The notes under the pieces were generated by a model. It worked only from the letters and a program-made list of their open reading frames with translations, made no database searches and was not told the origin of the DNA. From Treponema sp. (GTDB lineage Bacteria; Spirochaetota; Spirochaetia; Treponematales; Breznakiellaceae): a DNA stretch of 5,350 nt. A program made the translations under genes and the position numbers. Location: contig JAISPY010000211.1 of NCBI GenBank assembly GCA_031274565.1, positions 1-5,350 on the forward strand, read 5' to 3'. Shown here one piece after another: positions 1-5,350 of this stretch; position 1 is the first letter of the stretch, and each line of letters begins with the position of its first letter.

Positions 1-820
1 GTATCTTCGCGATCTCCCCTTTGGAAAGATTGGATTGGATTATCATGGTATGCAGGGTTTCCTTGATGTGGTCATACTCCTTAAAGGTCTCATCCAGGGA
101 GGCCATATCCGTCGTCACCGAATCGATCAGGGTATGCTCAGCGCTGTTGAGGGCCACCAGTTTCTCAATCATCTGTTTCCCCTGTTCCACTTCCCCCTTC
201 ATGCGGTTCATCTCTAACGCCAAGCGGTTTATCCTTTTGATAAGCCCCTCGATATTATGCGCAATAGCCCCGACCGCATCTTTGGTGGTTATCGCATGCT
301 TACGAATTTCGGAAGCCACCACCGCAAAACCCTTGCCCACGGTTCCTGCCCGGGCCGCCTCAATGGACGCATTCAGGGCCAGAACATTGGTAATCTCCGT
401 GATATTATGGATAACCGCCAGGTTCTCCCCTGCTTCTTTGGCAATGCCCTGTAATTCATCGGTAATGCGGAAGGATTCCCGAAACCCTCCGTCGATCTGC
501 TTGAAACCCGTGTCTATGGTACCGATATACTGGGCGCTGTCTTTGAAGGTACTGATGAACGCCTTGGTACTGGCTTGAAAGGAAACCGTAACCCGCTGCA
601 TCACCGCTGAAACCCGGATAACCGTATCGTTGAGGTACTCAATGGTTACATTGAGCAGTTCAGAGCGGGAAATCACTTCAAACATCAGGGCTTTAAATTT
701 GCTGTTTATGTAATGCAGGGTCCGTTTCATCGGTAAGGCAAAGCCCTGGCCCTTCTCGTGAACCGTAGCATCTTGAACCTCTGGCGGCAGGGCGGCCTTG
801 AAACCCGATTGTCCGTTCAT
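1..820 (-). CDS. Soluble methyl-accepting chemotaxis protein, partial (C-terminus beyond left edge)
   Basis: Reading right to left from an ATG at 820, 273 codons stay open to the window edge, so the 3' end is missing. Residues 145-173 carry the conserved chemoreceptor hairpin tip (NVLALNASIEAARAG, then GKGFAVVASEIRK), the part that contacts CheA and CheW. There is no membrane segment, HAMP or recognisable sensor domain: about 35 mostly polar residues precede a continuous helical arm. The protein is therefore predicted to be a cytoplasmic receptor or signalling module. The N-terminal arm to the tip is only about 115 residues, shorter than in the transmembrane receptor upstream. No clear Glu-Glu/Gln methylation pair is visible in the part present. 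The ATG overlaps the FIST stop codon (ATGA) and has a GGAGG site six bases upstream, so the start is well supported. Inference: it provides the output for the FIST protein. The MCP family call is firm; the pairing is not proven. Confidence 0.93.
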   Translation of the reverse strand, partial: MNGQSGFKAALPPEVQDATVHEKGQGFALPMKRTLHYINSKFKALMFEVISRSELLNVTIEYLNDTVIRVSAVMQRVTVSFQASTKAFISTFKDSAQYIGTIDTGFKQIDGGFRESFRITDELQGIAKEAGENLAVIHNITEITNVLALNASIEAARAGTVGKGFAVVASEIRKHAITTKDAVGAIAHNIEGLIKRINRLALEMNRMKGEVEQGKQMIEKLVALNSAEHTLIDSVTTDMASLDETFKEYDHIKETLHTMIIQSNLSKGEIAKI

Positions 821-1929
821 CGGGCGCCTCCAAAAAAGACCGCGGTCAAGGTTTGATTATGGTGGATAAATAACTCTTCACCATAGGTATTAGACCCGAT
901 AAACGGGATACCCTTGAATACCGACCAGAAGGCGTCGAGCTGCTTGAGCTCTTGCATCTCCAGCATCCTGGTCATACAGTTAAACAAGATCGCCCCCTGC
1001 AGATGGGGCGTATAGGATTCCGCATCCTGCAGGGTGTTCCGCGCGTCCGCAATGATATCTCCCTGCTTCAAAAGGTGCAGGGTAGTACCCGCTTCTATTC
1101 TTGCAAAGCAGTACAGTCCTGTTCCCTCCACGACGTCGGCTATGCTGCGGCAGAAGACCGAGTCTCCGGAAACCACCCCCAGGGGATTTCTTGCAAAAAC
1201 CCTCTGGTCAAGCCGATCAATACGCTCTGCGCCCACCAGTTTTGCATAATATGGCGCCGCAGGCTCTCCGTTGAATTCCCAGATAATCCGCTTCTTCGAT
1301 TCAGCTCTTGTTACCATCATGGAAGTATTCGTCGGCATATAATGCACATAGTGGTTGCAATAAAAGGGTATCTTCATCTTCATAACCAGCAGCGCCAGGC
1401 CGTCAGCGGAAAGCTGGTCATCAAGCCCGACGAGGGTCCTGGTCATGGTCATCTCATCCGCAGCACTGCCTCCCACAAAGGGCAGATTCAGACGCTCTTC
1501 CAGGGTCAACTCCTGCATGATAGCATCGCCGACGCACAGCCCGTCAAAGAGGACGATACCCAAGTAGGTATCCGGGTCTATGTTCCGGTACCCCAGCTTC
1601 CGCTTGAGTTCTTCAATGCCTTGCCGGGCGGCACGCTCCGGCGCGGCTTTTACCCCTTCCTTGAAGCTGGCAAAAACCTCCTCCACCGCATCCGCGCCCA
1701 AGGACATGGCCACCATGCCTTTTGCCACGGTCCCGGAAGGAGCCCCGCCTCCAATCATGGACGCGGCAATACACACCGCCTGCGGGAAAGCTCGCTTGAT
1801 CGCTTTGTGCGGTTCAAACCGTTCATATTCTACTGAAAAGAAAAAGATCACCACCTTCACCTCAGGTTGGGCAATCTCGCTAATCAGGCCGTCGATGTCA
1901 TAACGTTGCCGGGCAGCCACTTGTATCAT
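817..1929 (-). CDS. FIST N- and C-domain sensory protein
   Basis: A 370-residue soluble protein without signal peptide or membrane segments. The N-terminal part shows the FIST_N pattern: a hydrophobic strand (VKVVIFFFSVEY, about residues 24-35), a helix, then a glycine-rich turn (ASMIGGGAPSG) where the family usually has a Gly-Cys-Ser-type loop. The last 30 residues (IPFIGSNTYGEE, then HHNQTLTAVFFGG) match the end of FIST_C, with its conserved GE-type turn and N-x-T strand. FIST domains are known as intracellular small-ligand sensors linked to chemoreceptors, histidine kinases and cyclic-di-GMP enzymes; amino acids or their derivatives have been proposed as ligands. No output domain is fused here. 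Instead the TGA stop overlaps the ATG of a soluble MCP, so the likely role is as the ligand-sensing partner of that protein. AAAGGAG five bases before the ATG supports the start. The ligand cannot be told from the sequence. Confidence 0.9.
   Translation of the reverse strand: MIQVAARQRYDIDGLISEIAQPEVKVVIFFFSVEYERFEPHKAIKRAFPQAVCIAASMIGGGAPSGTVAKGMVAMSLGADAVEEVFASFKEGVKAAPERAARQGIEELKRKLGYRNIDPDTYLGIVLFDGLCVGDAIMQELTLEERLNLPFVGGSAADEMTMTRTLVGLDDQLSADGLALLVMKMKIPFYCNHYVHYMPTNTSMMVTRAESKKRIIWEFNGEPAAPYYAKLVGAERIDRLDQRVFARNPLGVVSGDSVFCRSIADVVEGTGLYCFARIEAGTTLHLLKQGDIIADARNTLQDAESYTPHLQGAILFNCMTRMLEMQELKQLDAFWSVFKGIPFIGSNTYGEELFIHHNQTLTAVFFGGAR
827..831 (-). promoter_or_regulatory. Ribosome binding site for the soluble MCP
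   Basis: GGAGG on the minus strand lies six bases before the ATG at 820, inside the last codons of the FIST gene. It fixes the start, and together with the ATGA overlap it indicates translational coupling. Confidence 0.85.
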
Positions 1930-2139
1930 ACCTACTCCTTTAGATTCTTTTCTATCTTTTTTATTTCTATTTTTTCATAAGGACCGGCCGCACTGAGATG
2001 AGAGAAGGTACGCTCGCTGGGGCAATACGCCTTGAGGAAAAGGGGCTTGCACTACTCCGGGATTGGGCTTGATCCCCTATCCCCTTACCCGTTCGCATAG
2101 ACGCCGCTACTTGTACCGCTCATGGAAGGGAAAAAACTC
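1930..2139. other. Intergenic region upstream of the FIST/MCP pair
   Basis: There are 210 bases between the transmembrane MCP stop and the FIST start. No gene is seen. The half next to FIST (1935-1980) is a purine/A-rich leader ending in the ribosome binding site. The other half is G/C-rich and holds a tandem 7-bp repeat (ATCCCCT at 2072-2078 and 2079-2085, + strand) and a direct repeat GGGCTTG at 2043-2049 and 2065-2071, with starts 22 bp apart. A short hairpin GGGAT/ATCCC (2059-2063 with 2072-2076) overlaps the second copy. I see no convincing -35/-10 pair and no hairpin with a T-tract that would clearly terminate the upstream MCP gene. Whether the pair has its own promoter is therefore open. 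Confidence 0.5.
1935..1941 (-). promoter_or_regulatory. Ribosome binding site for the FIST gene
   Basis: AAAGGAG on the minus strand with a five-base spacer to the ATG at 1929. It sits in an A-rich leader (about 1935-1985). Confidence 0.85.
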
Positions 2140-4332
2140 CTAGACCTTAAACTGGGCGGTGGCGCTCTGGAGTTCTTCTACCATCCGGGAATTCTCACGG
2201 GATGTCCCGGTAATCGCCGCAACTGTCGTATCGATATGGCCGGTAAACCGGGCGATCTCTTGGGTGCTCTGCTGTACCTGCCGGGAAGCCGCTTCCATAT
2301 CCCCCATAGCCTTGAGTATCTGATCGGAATCGCGCTGCACCTCCCCCGCTTCATCCTGGATCCGCACCGTACTGTTCTGAATCACCTCCAGGGCCTCCAA
2401 GACCTGACGGCTTCCTAGGGCCTGTTCCTGCATGGCCTGGGCAATCTCCTCTACCGCGGCGTTGGCCTGGGTAATGTGCTGGGTGATCCTGCTGAAGGTC
2501 TGGTCGGTCTCCGCCGCCGCGTCCACGATCCCGTTAATGGTGGAAAGGCTCTGTTTCAGGTCCTCTTTGATCGCCTTGGATTGGACCGCGGCGTTCTCCG
2601 CGAGGGTTCTGATTTCCCCGGCCACTACCGCAAAGCCCGCTCCCGCGGTTCCCGCCCGGGCCGCCTCGATTGCCGCGTTCATGGCCAAGAGGTTGGTTTG
2701 GAAAGCAATGGTATGGACCGCCTTATTCGCCTCAAGCAGCCGGGAGGATTGGCGCTCCATGGTTTGTACCAGGGCGTTGACCTGGCTCATGTCGCTCTTG
2801 CCCTTCTCGGCGGCTTTGATAAGGACGCTAAACAAGGCGCGGGTCTGTCCTGAGTTTTTTGAAATGGACTCGATATTCGCGACCATTTGGTTCATTGCCG
2901 TGGAAGATTCGGTAATACTCGCGGTCTGGGATTCGATTTTCTGGGAAAGGGCATCAATGCTCCCGGTAATCCGCCGGACTACGTCTGTGGTCGCTCCTAC
3001 CACGGCCTCCTGAGTATCGGTCTGGGTGTTCAGATGGTTTATATTGGTGATGATGGCCCGTACTTCCCCGGCTATGGCTTCAGAGTGCTCCTTGAGTTCT
3101 TTGGAAATCCGGTCAACCTGGGTCTCCTGGCCCTTAATACCGACGATGAGGCGCTGGAGGGTTTGCATGAAGGTATTAAGATAGCTCCCCATATCGGCAA
3201 GTTCATCATCCCCAGATACGGTCATCCGCTGGGTTAAGTCCCCGGAACCGTCGGATATATCATGGATGGTATCCGCGGTCTTGATGATGGGCGTAACGAT
3301 CCGCTTGTTAAAGATGAAGAGGAGGACCAAGAGAACGAGGATGATTCCCAGCAGGAAACAGAGGGCAACGATCTGCATCTGGTAGCGGGTAGCAAAGAGC
3401 CGCCCTTGGGGGACGCTTACCATGATTTCATAGTCCGTACCCTGAACCGGAGCTTGGGCCATGAAAAAACGTTTCTGCTGTTCCCCGGTAAACAGGGTAT
3501 ACGGCGCTTTGCTCTGCTGGAGGCTTTTTATGGCTTCGGCTGCCGCCGGGGGGAGATCCGTTATGAACAGATCGGTATTAACATTCAGGGCTTTTTCCAC
3601 GTACCGTGCGCGGTCCGGATCGTATTCCCGGATCGCGATCAGCATCCCGGAATGGGAGATCAGGAAGAGGCTTGCCTGATTGCCAAAGTCGGCGTAAATA
3701 TCAGCGGTGATCCTATCCATGAGGTCCTGAAGGGCTGCGGTCTTCAAGAGCAGGGCAAGAAGTCCCCCGTTTGCCCCTTCCGGAGTCTGGATCGCCGCGG
3801 CCAAGATGATCTGCTTTTCCCCGGTGGACCGGGAAAGATTAGGATTAGCGGTGAAGGTCTTATACGCCCCCTGGGGATTCTGCGTAACCAGGGCCTGAAA
3901 ATAGTCCCGGCTGGTCAAGAGGGTGGGCGCGGATTGGGGGTCGGTATTATCCGCGCTCACCAGGCCTCCCAGGGCAGGATTCCCCGCATTGTCCGACCGG
4001 TAATACGCGCCGTCGGGCCTGACCAGCATATAGGTCTCGATGGAGTCTACCGCAATCAGTTTGTCTAAGGATGCTTCCAGCGCTTCGGTAACCCGGGGCC
4101 AATCCATGGCCCGGACCTCCGGGTACAAGGCGTAGGATTGGACAAACCCGATCTTTTCGGCAAACAAGCTGCTTATATCCCCCGCGCGGGTATGGGCATA
4201 TTCTTCCAGAAACCCCAAGGCATATTCCTCGATAGTACGGCCTGACCGCACCAACATGAAAAGCATCCCCACCGCAAAGGGGATGATCGAAATACCCATA
4301 AAAATAAGTGGAAGTTTCTTTTTGAGTTTCAT
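2140..4332 (-). CDS. Transmembrane methyl-accepting chemotaxis protein with periplasmic CACHE-like sensor
   Basis: A 730-residue chemoreceptor. Residues 1-7 are basic, 8-29 form transmembrane helix 1, and about 30-318 are an extracytoplasmic sensor. Transmembrane helix 2 spans 319-341, HAMP about 342-396 (Pro348, DLTQR, DELADMGSYLNTFM), and the signalling domain continues to 730. The hairpin tip at 541-575 (IAFQTNLLAMNAAIEAARAG, then GFAVVAGEIRTLAE) is canonical and binds CheA/CheW. AAVEEIAQAM (625-634) resembles a methylation site. The sensor length and motifs such as the MLVRPDG strand, RDYFQAL helix and a second DFGNQASLFLISHSG block suggest a double-CACHE fold; the ligand is unknown. Arms of roughly 160-175 residues on each side of the tip place it in a long heptad class. 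There is no NWETF-type C-terminal tether. An in-frame ATG at 4395 exists, but the ATG at 4332 is preferred: AAGGAG lies ten bases upstream, and it gives the usual Lys-rich start just before helix 1. Confidence 0.96.
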   Translation of the reverse strand: MKLKKKLPLIFMGISIIPFAVGMLFMLVRSGRTIEEYALGFLEEYAHTRAGDISSLFAEKIGFVQSYALYPEVRAMDWPRVTEALEASLDKLIAVDSIETYMLVRPDGAYYRSDNAGNPALGGLVSADNTDPQSAPTLLTSRDYFQALVTQNPQGAYKTFTANPNLSRSTGEKQIILAAAIQTPEGANGGLLALLLKTAALQDLMDRITADIYADFGNQASLFLISHSGMLIAIREYDPDRARYVEKALNVNTDLFITDLPPAAAEAIKSLQQSKAPYTLFTGEQQKRFFMAQAPVQGTDYEIMVSVPQGRLFATRYQMQIVALCFLLGIILVLLVLLFIFNKRIVTPIIKTADTIHDISDGSGDLTQRMTVSGDDELADMGSYLNTFMQTLQRLIVGIKGQETQVDRISKELKEHSEAIAGEVRAIITNINHLNTQTDTQEAVVGATTDVVRRITGSIDALSQKIESQTASITESSTAMNQMVANIESISKNSGQTRALFSVLIKAAEKGKSDMSQVNALVQTMERQSSRLLEANKAVHTIAFQTNLLAMNAAIEAARAGTAGAGFAVVAGEIRTLAENAAVQSKAIKEDLKQSLSTINGIVDAAAETDQTFSRITQHITQANAAVEEIAQAMQEQALGSRQVLEALEVIQNSTVRIQDEAGEVQRDSDQILKAMGDMEAASRQVQQSTQEIARFTGHIDTTVAAITGTSRENSRMVEELQSATAQFKV

Positions 4333-4342
4333 GATACGCTTG

Positions 4343-4348
4343 CTCCTT
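4343..4348 (-). promoter_or_regulatory. Ribosome binding site deciding the MCP start
   Basis: AAGGAG on the minus strand lies ten bases before the ATG at 4332. No comparable site precedes the upstream in-frame ATG at 4395, so the shorter 730-residue product is favoured. Confidence 0.8.
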
Positions 4349-4449
4349 ACCTCAGTACTCTGCCCGTGCCTCCGCTTCCGTATACATCCCTCCATCAGCG
4401 GACGGTGGGTGTATGCAAGGGAAACGACCTTAAAACGGGATAACTTTCA

Positions 4450-4472
4450 AGTATCAGATCACAGTATCAGAT
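4450..4472. repeat. Direct repeat in the MCP leader
   Basis: AGTATCAGAT occurs at 4450-4459 and again at 4463-4472 (+ strand), with starts 13 bp apart. It lies downstream of the predicted promoter and so within the transcribed leader of the transmembrane MCP. It could be a protein or RNA binding site, or chance; no function is assigned. Confidence 0.5.
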
Positions 4473-4533
4473 TCAGCATAGTAACCTACCGGCGTTTCAT
4501 AGGCTTCTATACTATACATAAAGTCACGGTTTT

Positions 4534-4563
4534 ATAAGAACATAGAATGTACGCTCTTGTCAA
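4534..4563 (-). promoter_or_regulatory. Predicted sigma70-type promoter of the transmembrane MCP gene
   Basis: On the minus strand a perfect TTGACA (4563-4558) is followed after 18 bases by TCTTAT (4539-4534), four of six matches to the -10 consensus. An overlapping TTATAA two bases further on is an alternative -10. Transcription would start near 4527 and leave a leader of about 195 nt before the ATG at 4332. The -35 box directly abuts the target duplication of the MITE-like element. No sigma28-type (TAAA...GCCGATAA) site was seen. This is a prediction from sequence alone. Confidence 0.55.
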
Positions 4564-4570
4564 GCATGGG
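4564..4570. repeat. Target site duplication, left copy
   Basis: GCATGGG lies directly outside the left terminal inverted repeat and is identical to 4709-4715. It touches the -35 box of the MCP promoter. Confidence 0.7.
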
Positions 4571-4708
4571 TCAGGATAAACGCATAGCAACTCGTATTTC
4601 CTTACAGGATAAGCAGTTAGAATAAAATGCCTTGCATTTTATTCGTGCACGGGTCCTAAGAATTCCGTATCCAGTAAAAAATTAGCAAATCCTATAGGTT
4701 TATCCTGA
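4571..4708. mobile_element. MITE-like palindromic insertion element (138 bp)
   Basis: The ends are perfect 11-bp inverted repeats: TCAGGATAAAC at 4571-4581 and GTTTATCCTGA at 4698-4708. The similarity continues inward imperfectly, with about 34 of the first 48 positions matching when the right end is reverse-complemented. The centre is a perfect 11-bp stem with a three-base loop (4620-4644). Immediately outside both ends is the same 7-mer, GCATGGG (4564-4570 and 4709-4715), as expected for a target site duplication; an 8-bp reading, AGCATGGG, is possible if the terminal A is shared. There is no coding capacity. This is the structure of a non-autonomous miniature inverted-repeat transposable element that would depend on a transposase encoded elsewhere. 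I cannot name the parent insertion-sequence family. The element can also fold as one long RNA hairpin. Confidence 0.75.
4620..4644. repeat. Perfect central hairpin of the MITE-like element
   Basis: GAATAAAATGC, loop CTT, GCATTTTATTC: eleven perfect base pairs. The A-run before and T-run after a short GC-containing core make a weak bidirectional terminator conceivable. The stem is mostly A/T, so I treat it chiefly as the apex of the palindromic element. Confidence 0.7.
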
Positions 4709-4715
4709 GCATGGG
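4709..4715. repeat. Target site duplication, right copy
   Basis: GCATGGG lies directly outside the right terminal inverted repeat and is identical to 4564-4570. Confidence 0.7.
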
Positions 4716-4724
4716 GTAAGCAGG

Positions 4725-4738
4725 GTAACCGCGGTTAC
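4725..4738. repeat. 14-bp perfect palindrome
   Basis: GTAACCGCGGTTAC is exactly self-complementary and sits ten bases outside the right target duplication. It is the shape of a dimeric regulator's operator, or it may simply be a chance palindrome; its regulator and target are unknown. Confidence 0.55.
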
Positions 4739-4747
4739 GTTCAACCT

Positions 4748-4876
4748 TTAAGAAACCACCTGGATTGAAGCATTTTTAATCACCCCGGTACCAATGGCAA
4801 ATACGGTTTTACTATAGAGCAGATGCTGAGCGTCCCCTCCAGCCTGATACGAACTGTTATTGGTTCTACCCGACAT
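4748..4876 (-). CDS. Possible 42-residue small ORF or remnant tail of the upstream gene
   Basis: Starting at an ATG at 4876, 42 codons run to TAA at 4748-4750. The translation (starts MSGRTNNSSY, ends VIKNASIQVVS) has a protein-like hydrophobic stretch near its end. It is in the same frame as the gene ending at 4919, with 14 more open codons between that stop and this ATG. No good ribosome binding site precedes it. It could be a separate peptide, the decayed C-terminus of a longer ancestral protein, or chance: at this base composition a 56-codon open run is not rare. I recognise no family. Confidence 0.2.
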   Translation of the reverse strand: MSGRTNNSSYQAGGDAQHLLYSKTVFAIGTGVIKNASIQVVS

Positions 4877-4918
4877 GCCTACAGATCGCGGCAGCTTCGC
4901 CCAAAGGTTTTCCGGCGT

Positions 4919-5347
4919 TTAGGCTCCTGGAGTATAGGGTCTGAAAACCTGGGTAACCCGTTTCCCGTGTTCCAGGAGATACCGGAGATAGAATCGCTTC
5001 TCCAGCCGTAGCCGTTGCCACAGTCCTTCCTTTTGTACCTCGGTTGCCATCCAAATACAGGCTTCCCGATCGAGCAGTTCTTGGACTTGCGCGAACATAT
5101 AGGTTCCCTGGGGCAGCTCAAACCGTTCCGGTACCGGCTCAGGCTCAGGTGCGCCTCCAAAGAGGAGGTCCCCCAGGTAGTGCGCTTCGTCCGGTTCAAT
5201 GCTCAGGTACTGGGCCAGGGGGAGGTCAAAACAGAAGATGCTTTCTTCCGGTAATCCCCTGCCTGCAAAGGGGCTTAGGGCTTCATCTTTGCGGTAGTAA
5301 AGGGGCGCACGAAGATCCAAATGTAATACGGTGAGTGGATGCATCAT
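4919..5347 (-). CDS. Hypothetical soluble protein, 142 residues (5' end at window edge)
   Basis: No family is recognised. The protein has no signal peptide and no membrane segment. Residues 1-62 form an N-terminal part rich in Leu, Tyr and acidic residues. Residues 64-80 are a Gly/Pro/Glu linker (GGAPEPEPVPE), and 81-142 are a likely helical C-terminal part rich in aromatic and basic residues (GTYMFAQVQELL, then LWQRLRLEKRFYLRYLLEHGKR). The sparse Cys, balanced charges and two-part layout look like a real protein, and the overlapping frames give only shorter, poorer translations. Two consecutive ATG codons (5347 and 5344) could start it. Only three bases precede the first, and they are an in-frame sense codon, so the ribosome binding site is not visible and the gene could extend beyond the window. 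The stop is TAA, followed by 56 open codons in frame. It is separated from the MCP gene by 586 bases and is probably not in one operon with it. Confidence 0.7.
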   Translation of the reverse strand: MMHPLTVLHLDLRAPLYYRKDEALSPFAGRGLPEESIFCFDLPLAQYLSIEPDEAHYLGDLLFGGAPEPEPVPERFELPQGTYMFAQVQELLDREACIWMATEVQKEGLWQRLRLEKRFYLRYLLEHGKRVTQVFRPYTPGA

Positions 5348-5350
5348 TAC

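Larger units (their letters stand above)
4716..4918. other. Non-genic stretch downstream of the 142-residue gene
   Basis: Apart from the palindrome and a possible in-frame tail ORF, I see no RNA gene, terminator with a T-tract, or promoter here. GGGTAA is repeated at 4714-4719 and 4723-4728. The minus strand stays open in the frame of the upstream gene for 56 codons after its TAA, to a second TAA at 4748-4750. Confidence 0.4.

Noticed and set aside
21..578. 185-codon open frame on the + strand
   Set aside because: It is antisense to the soluble MCP, which carries the diagnostic hairpin motif.
952..1836. 294-codon open frame on the + strand
   Set aside because: It lies entirely antisense to the FIST gene and its translation has no family features; it is a shadow of GC-biased codons.
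1991..2002. CTGAGATGAG on the + strand resembles part of the TPP riboswitch core
   Set aside because: The second conserved block (CCTGATCTGG-like) is absent, and the strand points into the 3' end of the MCP gene rather than to a start.
3262..4068. 268-codon open frame on the + strand
   Set aside because: It is antisense to the sensor and membrane part of the MCP, whose protein features are unambiguous.
4333..4395. Upstream ATG at 4395 giving a 751-residue MCP
   Set aside because: It has no ribosome binding site, and the extra 21 residues are polar and atypical before the first membrane helix. The ATG at 4332 has AAGGAG and a Lys-rich start.
4511..4516. TATAGT as a second -10 box for the MCP gene
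   Set aside because: No reasonable -35 lies 16-18 bases upstream, and the TG is not correctly spaced for an extended -10.
4620..4644. Stand-alone rho-independent terminator for the 142-residue gene
   Set aside because: The stem is largely A/T with no downstream T-tract on the minus strand, and it is the centre of the larger palindromic element, nearly 300 bases from the stop codon.
4860..4918. Possible tRNA/tmRNA-like segment around GGGTAGAACC
   Set aside because: No T-loop consensus, no acceptor stem pairing and no CCA end can be found.

Overview
The window holds four genes, all on the minus strand, most of them concerned with chemosensory signalling. Base composition is moderate (about half G+C by eye). 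The combination of several chemoreceptors, a FIST sensor and the style of the receptor signalling domains would fit a motile, receptor-rich bacterium. A treponeme-like spirochaete is my best guess, but this is inference from protein style only and is held with low to moderate confidence.

Layout in the direction of transcription (right to left): (1) 5347-4919, a 142-residue soluble protein of unrecognised family whose 5' end lies at the window edge. (2) 4918-4333, a 586-base non-genic stretch. It contains a possible short in-frame tail after the stop of gene 1, a 14-bp perfect palindrome, a 138-bp MITE-like element (4571-4708) with 11-bp perfect terminal inverted repeats and a 7-bp target duplication, a sigma70-type promoter whose -35 box touches that duplication, and a leader of about 195 nt carrying a short direct repeat. 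(3) 4332-2140, a full-length 730-residue transmembrane methyl-accepting chemotaxis protein (periplasmic CACHE-like sensor, HAMP, long signalling hairpin). (4) 2139-1930, a 210-base gap with G/C-rich short repeats and an A-rich leader. (5) 1929-817, a 370-residue soluble FIST-domain sensor. (6) 820-1, a soluble, membrane-free chemotaxis signalling protein that runs off the left edge. Its start codon overlaps the FIST stop as ATGA.

How the genes may work together: the membrane receptor samples the periplasm. The translationally coupled FIST/soluble-MCP pair looks like a two-polypeptide cytoplasmic chemoreceptor, with ligand sensing on one chain and CheA/CheW-coupling on the other. The two most noteworthy observations are this split receptor arrangement and the MITE-like insertion directly against the -35 box of the transmembrane receptor gene.
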